From Diphasiastrum complanatum (lineage: Eukaryota; Streptophyta; Lycopodiopsida; Lycopodiales; Lycopodiaceae), in contig CM055111.1 in the NCBI GenBank assembly GCA_029204225.1, positions 20,589,003 to 20,653,002 on the forward strand: DNA of 64,000 nt. Reading direction: 5' to 3'. Positions within the stretch are counted from its first letter, which is position 1. Each line of letters starts with the position of its first letter. The position numbers were made by a program, and so were the translations under genes. Shown here piece by piece: positions 1 to 12,900 of the stretch. A model generated the notes under the pieces. It was not told the DNA's origin, did no database searches, and saw nothing but the letters and a program-made list of their open reading frames with translations.

Positions 1-298
1 TCTATCAATCGATTCAAAATGGACTAGTAAAGACTTGCAATACATCATAGAAGAAAAAGAAATCAAGCAGAGCTAGGCAAGGGGAAAGAGGGACTTGCAA
101 TTTTATTTGCAAACTGCGACTGTATATATATTTATTTTAGAAAACAAAACAAAACAAAGAAGATTATAGTTGGATGCATCTATCATTCGATTCGAAATGG
201 ACTAGTAAAGACTTGCAATACATCATAGAAGAAAAAGAAATCAAGCAGAGCTAGGCAAGGGGAAAGAGGGACTTGCACTTTTATTTGCAAACTGCGAC
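1..298. repeat. 178-bp spaced direct duplication
   Basis: Positions 1-120 recur at 179-298 with very few changes. The repeated block starts with TCTATCAAT/TCTATCATT and ends near AAACTGCGAC. The first copy is followed by an AT-rich spacer (about 121-178) that is missing after the second copy. It looks like a local segmental duplication. The left copy may begin before the window edge. Confidence 0.85.
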
Positions 299-2562
299 CC
301 TCGAATAGTTGGGGTGGGGGGGGATTCATGATTTGTTGGATTTTTTATTTTATTATTTTTTTTGAAAAAATTGCATACAATATGGGTATCAAGAGAGAGA
401 AAAAGGAGAGGATCATGACTACATGAGCTTCCAATCTTCTCACAACCAATTTTGGGCATTTAGCATCTTATGCGTTTGACCAATTCTAGTGCACCTCGAG
501 AAGCACTTGTATAGTGCAGAGAGCAAACAAAAAACATCAATCCATCAACAACACACGTGAAATCAAACATCATATATAAGAATATCAGGCCCATGGCACA
601 ATAATGGAAAATGGATGTCTAAGGAACATAATCAAAGGTAATATGCAACTAAGACTCCTTATCCTCATGATAATCAAAATCGTCAAAGTTTGCGCCAATC
701 TACTGATCCAAGGTATCTAAAGATTCCTGCCCCCACGTCTACCTCTCTCTCTCCCCCCTCCCTAATTCCCCTCTGGCTACCCTTACCTATACCCAAGGGA
801 GGTCTCCCTCCGAGCTTTCACCCCCGCATATCAGGAGCCCATGGTCCCACACCCTAGGATGGCCCTACCCACTGTGAGGATGCCTGGCCAACAGTTGTCT
901 GCGATGCTCCCGCCCTCTCCACAAACAGTCTACTCAAACAAAAAGTCCCGTGGCTTGGTTTTGTGGTTTTTTTTTTTTTTTGCAAAGAAATAAAAAATGA
1001 TTCTTATCAGCGAATCACAATTAGTTGCATCTATGAATTTTGGTTCCGGATACTACCCAAACACAATATGGCGTGGCACAATGTTCAACTTTATTAAGAC
1101 CAGCCAATCGTAGACTATCAACCAACTCCATGCATAGGAAATACATCAATGAACCCTGCTTATGCAATCTGCATCCAAAGTGTGGATACAGGTCATATGC
1201 ATCCAGAACCATCCATTTGCACACAATTAAGACTATATCAAGTGAAGCCCCTGCTTGTAGAAATCTAAAAAATATTAAATTCTTCACTTCAGCTTGCTCA
1301 AACAAAACTTGACCAAAATGTAGCTGGCAATGAATATTTAGCACAAATCAGTGGCATATCATGTTATGACAAATAACACATTAACCTGATGATTTTTCTC
1401 CAAGATGGAAGTGCTTCTCTTCACAATATAGCATTCTGCTAGCTTCCTTGCCAAAAAAATTCTTATCCTTCCACATCAAGCACTAGATTGAGTAATAACA
1501 CATTAATTATGATATAAGACAAATGCAAGCAAGCCCGCAAACCTACAAAACTGATCAAACTCACATAACCATGGGCTCTCTACACTTAACATACTTATTA
1601 GCAACCTACTTTATGGACACTCCCTCTAACCTAAATAATATGCAAACATTATGTTCGAGTAGTGAAGCAGCTTAGCTTTGGCAAAAGGCTCAATTTCTTG
1701 ATATTGCTGGGTATGTGCGACAGACAAGCTTCTCTAGAGAAGAGAGGTCATGTGGTTAAAAAAGCTAGCAATTGGTACACATAAACTCCAGTGCAAAGTC
1801 AAAACCCACAACAGGTCAAGGTTTTCGAAAAAGAGAACTTGTGGGGTTCTAAAACCAAAGCCTACATTTTGTTGACAAGCTAGCTTGATCATATATTACG
1901 TGTAAAAATAATAATAGTTTTGCAAGATGAAATGCAAAATATTACTCTTGTAGATGATGCTGCCCATTTCTTCTTCAAAAAATAATAGTAGGACATTCAA
2001 TGTTACAAACTGATTCAGGTGTCAACCAAAGAGCTACTTGGTGTTAGACCTGTGCCTTGTAAAAATTAGCTGTATTTCAGTAGGCATACTTGTAGCACTA
2101 CTTTGCTGGAAGGCAAAAAACTACAAACATGAACTCCAGCTGCAAGTTCAAACACACAGCTCTCAGTTCCCAGGTGGGATCCAATAAGCATTGGTTTCGA
2201 GGAAATTTTCTTCATTCATCCTTGTAAAAGCGGAATAGAGCTTTCGATCCGATTTAAGGAACCACGATTCTACACATAGGACCAGGTTTGCTATAAATTC
2301 TCCGAATCAGAAGTGAATCAATGGCAATTTTTATACACCATCCACGAGGCATGTTCCACCTGAAGAGTTAGGTTGTACAGGGCAGCTTCTCCCACCCAAG
2401 TTAGAATCCACAGCATCATCACATGATCAGAAGCACAATAGATTGTTAAAATCTCAGAAAACTGCATCTGTAATGTATGGCAATTTACCTGTACCCTTTA
2501 CACAGGCATAAAAAACTCAGAAGTCTACAAAAACTTCAAGACTAGGGCGATCTGACATGAAT
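299..2562. other. Intergenic stretch, no gene recognised
   Basis: No coding exon could be supported. A poly-T tract followed by AATATGGGTATCA (about 345-400) resembles the internal core of the small hAT-type elements seen at 10.3 and 63.8 kb, so a decayed copy may lie here. A pyrimidine-rich segment (about 735-810) and poly-T (968-981) are low complexity. The 3'UTR of the minus-strand RING gene should run leftward from 2562, but I could not place its polyadenylation site. Confidence 0.4.
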
Positions 2563-3635
2563 TCAGAATAGTTGCACAAAGAGACATGTCGAGCCATCCC
2601 CAAAGGATCTCAAGTCTGCAGATTTCACAACTGCGCGACATAATGGACATGTCCTTTCCCGCTCAAACCTGTAAGAATAACAAATTTAAGGGCACCATTC
2701 TCATCAAGGTAGACAGAGAACATGCTGATAGAAACAACATGAGAAAGGATTCTTGACATTCCCAACATCTCAGAATCTTGTGCAAAAGCATAACTGGTTG
2801 TGACAAGACTTGCACTAGAATAGTTGTACTTCATGCACAAAGCTCCTCAAGCTAAGGTCTTGGTATCATCCAGCAAATCAAATGATGTTATAATTTTTTT
2901 TTTTAAAACAGACTTCCCAATGAACATAGCTATTTTATAGTGAAGCCAATGCAATCAGGGGATGAAGCTCCCACATACCATTCTGAAACACAATCTTCAC
3001 AAAATAAATGTTTGCACCGAAGAGCTATTGGAGTGTGCATCTTTTCTTGACAAATGGCACAAAGATCGTCAGCTGTACCTACCTGTAAAAAGCACAAACA
3101 AGACTTACAGCTGTAATAAACATTGTGATCTACTCTGCAAAATGTGAAGGACATTGTAGACTGTGTTTCACGGTACAAATTTGTTGGATGATCTTCAATG
3201 GATGCTTTCTAGGGGCTCAAAAAAGCTTGATTCCTTACTTTTCAAACATTTATAAATGGAAAAGTTTCACATCTCAGATTTTTGTCATGAAGCTCAGAGG
3301 TTAGAATTGTCGTGAATCTTCAATGATAGTTCACATGGACAGTACGTATGTGACACACGAAAATGTTTTACAAGAAGCCGCCTGACTTTTTAAAGATTGA
3401 TAGGTGGATGTTTAGAGTTTGTATATTTCTTCCTTTATCAACAAATATAGTCCTCCTTTTTGGAAAATTTTCATTTGTGCTGGATTAGTTCACTTAGCTG
3501 CGTATACATACCTATAGCCTACTGTCACATCTACACTCTCCCTCACCCACCACTCTCTCTTCTCTTTCTCTCCCTATGTCATGCCTACTCCCCCCCAAGT
3601 CACACCTACTCTCTCTCTCACTCACCACTCTCCTC

Positions 3636-3692
<57 letters not shown>

Positions 3693-6600
3693 CGAGGGAG
3701 GGCGGAAGAGAGGGCATGTGGAGAGGCCGCGTCGGGGGGGCGTAGAGGCCGCGCAGGGGGGGGCACAAAGGAGGGCGCGCAGGGGAGGCCGCGTCGGGAG
3801 GGCATAGAGGCCACGCAGGGAGGGCGCGCCGGGAGGGTGTAAGGAGGCCACAGGGAGGGGCCAGACAGGGCAGGTGCGCATGTCGGGAGCAAGGGCAGGT
3901 GCACAGGGAGGGGCCAGACAGGGCAGGTGCGCATGTCGGGAGCAAGGGCGGGCACACTTCACTAGAACGCGTTCCTGGAATTTGCCTCGGAAAGCTATTC
4001 CAGAACATTTTATTTCTTTGTCATTTTTTTTAAATGGGTCTCACAAAACAGGAAATTTTATGGGGATCTAATGGTAGTTCTTCAAAAAAAATTGAACACT
4101 CTAGGGACCCAATTTTTGTCAGATACTATTAACTATATCAGTCTAATTTTTGCTTGATATTGTGCAAATTATTTTAAAACTTAAATATTTTTGCTTTTCA
4201 CAATCACAAAAAACTTAAAAAGGTATATATAATTTTATATGTGGTGTATAATATCACACACACACACATAGATAGATCATAGATGCATTCGCTGATAAGA
4301 ATTGTTCTTTTTTTTGCAAAACCGCACTGGCCATAGACGGGGGGGGGGGGGGGAGAGAGAGAGAGAGAGAGAAGGTGGTGATAGGTGGCGAATATGGGCA
4401 TATGAGCAATCGGCGCCTATCTACTCGTCGTGTCGGAGGTTGTACTCATCGTGCCGGAGGTGGTGTACACAATCGTTGCGGCATTTGAATCCTATGGCGA
4501 GCGAAATTAGTGAATGAAGGTTTTAGGCAAGTGTAGGCTTTGTTTTTTGCATTGAGTTGTAGGTAATATAATCGGGCAGTTCAAAGTTCTAAACCACCTT
4601 TCTCCATGCCCACGGTAATTCCTGTGATGTTAGTTTTGGGCACGACGATGCGCCTAGCAAGATTTGAATGCAACACCCAAAATCCATGTGTATTTTGGCC
4701 ATTTTTGTGAACTACCCAATAGGCATTTGATAAGAGGGGATGTTTGAACCTAGACTGTGTCTCTAAATGCCTACGGAGACTCCTATGTTTGTTAGTTTCA
4801 CTCAACATCGTCCATAGTGAAAGTTCCGATTGCTAAGCCCTAAATCCATGTGTTTTTTTGGCCCTAATTGTTAAGTGATCTGTGACCATCTGGTTGAGGC
4901 GAGGTTTAGGGCTACAATGCATTTCTTCATGCCTGTAGAGACTCACGTGCTATTAGGTTTGCTGGTTATTGTCCTTGGTGAAAGCTTCAAACGTCATGCC
5001 CTAATCCATGTGTTTTTGGGCCCTCACTCTGATCTGCATCTAATTGTGGTGCGGTTTGGAGCTACCAGAATGATTGGGATGCCTATCGTGATGAGAACAA
5101 GTTGTGCAATGTTTTCAGCTACTTTCTAATTTCAAAGTATTGTTAAACAAAAAACTTTAGGGTTTGTTTAAATGCTTTCCTATCATGAGCAATTGTACTA
5201 AACGTCTACTCGTTTTCTTCTTTTGCAGCACTGACTTCACAATCACACAATGCCAGTCGTCGACAGAGGCCTTTGGTCTGAGATTGATCTCATAGAAGAG
5301 GATGTGGTTGTTACCCTTTTTCAGGTACGTGACTACGCGCAGTTGGAGATGCCTACACTGTGGTGGGTTAAACACTGGATCACTTACCAGGATTGCGGCA
5401 CACCTACTATGACTGAAAGGGCCAGATGGGCGGGGGTTTGGCACAGCTGCTTGCACTAGGATATCTGATGAGGATGTGCAAAGATTGCTGGATATGTACG
5501 GGCCTGATGGTATATCCACCCATTCAGTGAGACTGTCACAAAGTATTGGTCATGATGCAGAAGCAAGGGTAGCTTCAAGATCACATGCGGGGCCTAGTAC
5601 AGGTTTAGTTGTAGCACGGGTAGGCTACGGTTTAGGTCTAGTACACGGTCTTAGACAGGCTCCTCAAGTTCCAGCCACAGCAGCAGGGCCTAGTTCGGGT
5701 CCACGCATATCACATGAGGCAGTTGGATCAGTGGTAGGCCCTTCTAGTCCCATGACTTCATCAGCAGCCGACGCACCATACTATTAGATCCTGCCAGAGG
5801 GAGGGAGGGATCCAGCATCTCATAACACTCCACGCTCAAACACGCCCACAGCTCATCCATCCGCAGGGCATGCTAGGCCACGAGAGCGATACATGCGGCA
5901 GAGAGAGAGGTTAGGCCCATGCACCAACAAACCCTGGAGCATTCTAGGTGGCAAAGAGAGCTGCATGCCCAACGTACCTGATAGGTTGAACGATTTTTCT
6001 ACGAGTGTGGCATTCCCTTTGCCATTGCTGACACATGGGCATTCACGGAGTTTATGACTTTAGTCGCATCAGTGGACTCTTCGTGGAGGCCTCCCAAGAG
6101 GGAGCGATTGCAAGGGAGCATGCTTCGTTAGGAGTAGACCATCATGCGCGAGGCTCAGTTCTATTCGCACAGCGTGGCAGAGGTAAGAATTCTACACCCT
6201 TAGAACTTTTTGCATGTTCTCATTTTGCGAGTATCGCAACTTCTGCATATGACTAATGGATGTGTTGTGGCAGGTATGGATGCACGATATTGAGTGATCG
6301 ACCAACATAACAATGAAACAAGGTATTTATAGATTTTATGGAGCCTGAGAGAAACAGCCCATCGGGCTCCAGAAGCAAGTCGTCGATCCATCATCAATAT
6401 TTTGGTTTCTTGCCCACTTGGCACAGTCTTCCTACGTGGTGTGGGTGCCACTAGAGGTGGTGTTGCGGAGTTCATATACGAGGCAGTCAGTGCTGTCATT
6501 AATGAGATTGGAGCGGAGCACGTAGTTCAAGTTGTCACAGGCAATGCCACGAATTGCAAACAGATGGGAGAGATTTGATAAGAGAGTGCTCCACTATCAT

Positions 6601-9600
6601 GTGGACACCATGTGCTGCAAATTGCATTGATCTCCTCGTCCATGGCCTCTGTGCACTTGCATGAATCCATCAGGTATAATGTTCTTCACTTGCTTTACCA
6701 CCTTTTATGCTTAATGCATTGCTCTCTGCTCCTAACTGTTCTCGACCATTCTCTGAACTTTCTGTTGGATGTTTGTGATGCAGATCACTTCTCAAGCCAT
6801 GTGTGCGGTTAGCTTCGTCACTAGAAAGAAGTGGGTGTTGGCCTTGTTTCGCACTTTCTCGTCGCTGGACTTGAAGAAGCCAGCACCCACCCACTTTGCC
6901 TAGTACTTCTTGGTTCTGGAACGACAATTGGCAGTACAATACCATTTACGAAGGATGGCTGCTAGTGATGGGTCTCAGGACTTTAGGGGTATCGGTGTAG
7001 ATGCGGTGCACTTCCAAACCACCGTGTTTGGAGAGGTGTTTTGGACACAGGCAGCGGAGCTGGCAGGGGCCATTTGATCGAGCGCAATGCCGACTGAGGG
7101 AGGAGTAGCTAAGGCCTGCAACATGGTGGAGCATCCATGGTCACAAGCACTAGTGACCTGCACTGATTTGGCCAAGAGGATCCTCACACAGGACTGTTCA
7201 GCATCCGCCTGTGAGCGAAATTCCAAAACGCTCATTCCAAAACAGGTGCATTTTGGACAGTTGAACACTGTCCAGAACACAGCAGCCAAAAAAAAATTAA
7301 TTAATTTTTCAAAAAAAAAATTGGACCTGAAATGAACCTGAAAATGTTCATTTCAGGTCCAAAAAAATTTCTGAAACTATTGGAATTAAACCTGACACTA
7401 CTGAAATTGGACCTGAAACTACTGTAATCATAATCATCTGTTTTTGCTCTGTCTACTGATACCCATAATGCCGTATGCGATGGTGTATGGACAGGAGTAT
7501 GGCCGTGAGTACATCAGGCAGCCTGTATGGTGGCAACACTGGTGAAGAGCAAATCAAATTCCAAAATAACTCCATCGAAAATCTGTAACTACCCATATCT
7601 TTCTCAATCGTTTGATAGCTGGAATCAAGCCAAGTAGATAGACCAGAAATAGCATGAGACATTTGGCTCACAAATTTTATGGTTATCAACAGTTGCATCG
7701 GACTAATTATGCCCTAATTTACATAGGCGTGGACCCTCATGTAAGCATCTGCCTGGGGCGTGGTTCAGGCCTAAACTGCATTTCTTTACGCCTGCATGGA
7801 CTCACCGCTAACAGCATTTGCCCGTTATCACTCGTACTGAAATAATTTGATCCCACGCCCTAATCCCATTAGCTTATTTTTGTTTGCAGGTTTGATCTCG
7901 TGTTGACACGATGCCGGTGCAGGGCCGTGGCCTTTGGGCCGAAGTTGATCTTATATAGAGGAATGTGACTACACATCGTGGCACAGGAGTCCGCAGATGG
8001 AGATGCTTGCATTGTGGTGGGCTCTTCACGGGATCACTCACTAGGGTTAGTGTTACAATCCTACTTACTGCAAACCTCCAGGTGCCGGTTAACCACAAGA
8101 GACCGAACGATTCACGTTCCACCCTGCCATAGGACCTAATCCGGGTCCACCCACCGTGCCCTGGCCTGTGACCGTATCAAGCTGGATCCGACCTCCCTCC
8201 TAGACGGCGTCCCATACCACACTCTCAGCCATCTCCTGCCTCACGCTAGCAATACATCCTGGCCGTGCACACGCTCTCCATCCACCTCCTCCTAGGAAGA
8301 TAGAATAGATGGCAAATGAGTCCTCCTCCCCTTGTATACCTCCAAGGAGAGAGACTCCAAGCCATGTGCACACCTAGATCATGACACGTGGCAACCATGC
8401 AGGTTCACGAGTCACCGGTCAAGTCAACAGGCCCAGTCATCGTCCAGTCTCAAGTCTGGGTTTGGGACCCAAGGGAGTTGGGTCCCTAACAGTTAGGGCT
8501 CACTTACTGCGGGTCAGAGGGCCAGATGGGCGGGCATTGGGCATATCTAATTGCCCCAGGATTTCTGATGAGGAGGTGCAGAGGATGATGGACATGTAAG
8601 GGCCCGATGGTACATCCACGCACCCAGTGAGACCATCACAGGATTAAGGACAGGGACAGGTGGCAGGGGCAGCTACAGGCTCACAGGCGGGGCCTACTAT
8701 GGGTGCAGGGCCTAGTACATCACGGGTAGGGCATGGTACAAGTGCAGGGCCTAGTACAGCACATTATGTGCATGGTTTAGGTGCAGTGCATGGTCCCAGT
8801 GAGGCCACTCCAATTCCATCCGCAGCAGCAGAGTCTAGATCAGAGCCACGAGCATCAAATGAGCATGTTGGATCAGTGGCAGCGGGTCCTTCCCGTCCCT
8901 CTTCTTCGGCAGCAAATGCACCACATGCTGGGACAGGTGCTACCAGAGAGAGTGACACACCTCCAGGACGATCAGACACACACATCCATTGGGTGTGCTA
9001 GACCACGAGCGCCATATGTACAGCAAAGAGGAGTTAGGCCCAGACAGCAAACCCTTGATCGATGCGGGTGGCAGAGAGAGCACAGCAGTCCCGATGCACT
9101 CGACTTGTTGGTCAATTCTTTTACGAGTGCGGCATTCCTTTTGTTGTTGCTGACATTTGGGTGTTCAAGGAGCTCTGCACGCGGGGATGACCTGGCTAAC
9201 CTATTGGTGGACCCTGATGCAGAGACAAAGGAGCCAGCCATTCCTTCACATAGGCCTAGAGGTTCTTGGGGGGGGGGGGGGAACTAAGTTCACTTTTTGT
9301 AGACAGGAGTGGAGATCACATGCAGTCGTTGGCCAGGCATCATCACAGTGGGTAGGCCCATCCCAGGGCGTAGGATCACAGCCACCCAACACACAGACAG
9401 GCAGGCATAGACAGAAGGGTAGGGGCAGCCACAGGGAGGCCAGAGGAGGGGAGAGAGGCAAAGATAGAGGCAGGGGGAGGACGCAGGGCCAGAGCACGCA
9501 ACAGAGAGCCAGAGCACACGGCAAAGCCAAGGCCACACCACGGCGTACGGTTCCCTCCGATTCATCTTCAGACCCTTGGGATCAGCAGACAGGCACAAAT

Positions 9601-9715
9601 TGTACCCCATTTTGGTGCCATGTGGCCCGATATTATATATTATGATGATCCTATTCACGCCAGTGTCATGATTCAGTATGGTTCTTTATGGTTTTAGTTC
9701 GGTTTTATGGTTTAT

Positions 9716-9766
<51 letters not shown>

Positions 9767-9872
9767 GGTTGAAAAATGATTCGGTATTGTTGAAAAATGA
9801 TTCAGTACAGTTCAGTATGATGCAGTATGGTTCAACATGGTTCCTTGTGGTTTTTGTTCAGTTTGTTATGAT

Positions 9873-9930
<58 letters not shown>

Positions 9931-12900
9931 CCTATTGTGAACACATTGGGACATTCTAATTTTTTTAATAATTTTTATATTAAAGGAGCTAAAGCGTAAA
10001 CCTAGGAGTTAATGCACCTGAACTGGACCATCCTGTACCTGAAACATTTGGCAAATTATACAGATGTAATGCTCTTAATTAGAGCTTTCATATGATACTC
10101 ATATTGACCACAAAAAAAATCAGAAAAGCAAAACATGTTTCTGAGAAATGCTACCAGAATCCAGAAACGCGTTTCTGGATGCTTCCTTCGTTTGCTTTTT
10201 AGTTTAAATTGATAAGATACCCAAGAAACCTAGTTTTTTTATGTTGAATTCGAGTTTTAGAAAGTGACTGGTTTCCACCTACCTGGGCTGCCAACCCGGA
10301 GGGTTATACAGATGTAATGCTCTTAATTAGAGCTTTCATCTGATACCCATATTGACCACCAAAAAATCAAAAAATCAAAAAATCAAAAAAAAAAACATGT
10401 TTCTGAGAAATGCTACCAGAATCCAGAAACGCATTTCTGAATGCGTTTCCAGAAACCGTTTCCAGAACCCCAGTGCAACTATGCTTCAAAGTTCAAACTG
10501 ATGATTTACGATATTAAAATTCCCACATAATCACTTTACTTTTTTAAGTCCATAAAGATGTAGCAGTGCATGGTAGCATTACAAGGACTTTTGGCTCCCT
10601 GTCATCAGCACAACAGATTCACACCCCTTCACCCTCCAAAACATTCTTTATGTCACTTGAATCTTCAAAATTCAAATTCGTACCTCTTCTGCAGTGGCAT
10701 AAGAACCATACTGCACCTCTTTACCTGAAACTGCCCGCAGAGCCACAATAAATGTTTTTACCTGCATAAAAGAAACGATTGCAATATGATTGATGGCCAA
10801 ATTAAATATAGAGTGGAAATATTGCAGTAACTATCAAGCCCACAGTTTAATGTTACAAGAATTAAAACACGATAACTTGTTCACTGTACAATGGTAACAG
10901 TCGACACATGGGACCAACATATGAAACAACAGCATATTTACAGTATAAGCTAATGTGAGCATAGAAAACATAATTGACATCAGCAGAATGTCTCCATGCA
11001 TGTGCATCTTAACAAAATCATTTTAAACTACATAAGTGGTAGTTTCACAGCAAATAAAAAGCCAGAAGTAGCTTGAAGCATAATGAAACAATGCAATATG
11101 TATGCAACCTTTTCCAAAAGTGAGGTAAGCTTGAAGGTCAGATACAGCCCAGTTGTCAATGATGAGAACAGATTCCCATACTCTTTGTTCAAAAAGAATC
11201 GATACCAGACTGGGCCGGGTATCAATGCTCGATACAGCAGTAGAAAGTACTCTACAAATGTCAAGAGCTGTGCCTGTATTCACCAATGAGAAACTTAGCC
11301 TGAAATTCTGCATACATTGCAGGCTAAGGATAATTGCTGCCAGAAACTATGCTTTGTAAAGATGTACAATCACTACCTTCATAATAAAGTTGATAAGAAC
11401 ATGCAAAAAGCTCGAAAAGAACAAAAAAGGACGTGAGTTGACAAACCTGCTGCCGATAATCTCGCCCTCTCCTGTTCTTGTAAAAGAAGAGAAGGCCACA
11501 TTTGATGATCATAGCAGCTTGTCGTGCCATTGTATCTAAATCCATGAATGCGAATCTTTTTCAGTGAAAAGCAAATATTGAAAGACACTTGAAATTGAAC
11601 AAACAAAATGATACTTTGAAAATTAAACTGTAACTCATTTGTGCAAATTGGTTGTGCTTAATAGCATCCAGGCAGCCAAAATTACATACCATTCAAAATA
11701 ATAATAAATATTGCTTCCCAAAAGCGAGGAATTTCATGAGGAGGATGCAAGAAAAATGGCAACCAGAAGGCTTCCTTTCTATACCACCAGTATACGCCAG
11801 CTATGTCTGCAGTTAGTAGAGCTCCAATGCCCCCAAGAATCAATGTCTTCCTCTCACCCTGTCCAATCACAAAACACAGTTGATCTTTTTAGTAGCTTTA
11901 TGGTTTCATGGTATGGCATTAGATGTGCAGGTGCAGGTCACTTGCATGCAGCATGAAATGTAAAGGGTCATCTTTTACTTGGAACAATAGGCTGATAATT
12001 AATGAGCATGTGCCATGGACAAGCACTAAAAAAAATTGGGAACTAAGTGCATTAGGTGTACCATCTCTCTGCATGTGCCTGACTAGCCTCAGGTTGGTGG
12101 TGCAATAAACCAACTTGTTCAGCTTGGGAACGTTGAGCCTATTGCGTCACTTTGTGTGCATAAGAGACCAAGTGCTCCAGTTCCGCTCACAAGCCGAAGC
12201 AGAACAATCCGGAGAAAGGATGCGAGTGGCAAGAGTGGTAATATCAAGGGCAGATTTGCCCACCACACCCCACTATGTACGCGCTCCGGCAAAAACTCCT
12301 CATACTCACCCTCATATACAATGAAACATCCCTATCTACGCTGAAAATCCAACATTTGTCTCTCGATCTTGCGCAAGGGGCCGTGACCTACACAAAGATA
12401 GGACATTGTCAGATTCTCGAAATGAACGAGTCGTCAAAAAGCACACACAAAGTGTTGACAATTACGTGAGTGATTGCGGGACAACCCTGACCTGGATACA
12501 CATTCTGCGTGTATGTCCTCCAGTCGAACACAAGGCGTCTGTGCGTATGGTGTCATTAGGTGAAGCAAATGAGCAACTGTGTGTATGGGCTTGTGGAAGA
12601 AATCCCACCTATCAAGCCACTTCTCTCGAATAGCTAACATACTACCGAAACAAAAAAAGGAATCATTGCAATGTAGGAAAAACAACTCAAAACAACGCAA
12701 ACAACTTCTTATGAAACAAATGCACAAAACAAAGTTAACAAAAAGTATACTTGCGCTCATCAAAAAGCGCCTGCTAAAGGGTCTCCCCAATCCTGTCCAT
12801 AAACTCATAAATGAGGCTGAGTGTAGAACCCTCTTGATCCAACAACCTCAGCACATGGTACATTGGCTGCAGGACCTCAACCAGCTACTCGAGCTGTCAC

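Noticed and set aside
1021-1344. Overlapping frames on both strands near 1.0-1.3 kb
   Set aside because: Neither has a domain, splice context or recognisable relative; both are about 100 codons, as expected by chance in such a span.
3460-4008. Long overlapping reading frames on both strands rich in Leu-Ser, Arg-Gly or Pro-Cys
   Set aside because: They are produced by the (CT)n tract and the GC-rich minisatellite; there is no codon bias, domain or splice support.
8660-9001. Ala/Gly/Ser/Pro-rich frame that looks like a small gene
   Set aside because: It is the low-complexity linker between the BED finger and core of hAT copy 2, paralleled at 5530-5790 in copy 1.
10566-10751. Plus-strand 61-codon frame
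   Set aside because: It overlaps a minus-strand coding exon of the RING gene (10684-10761) and shows nothing itself.
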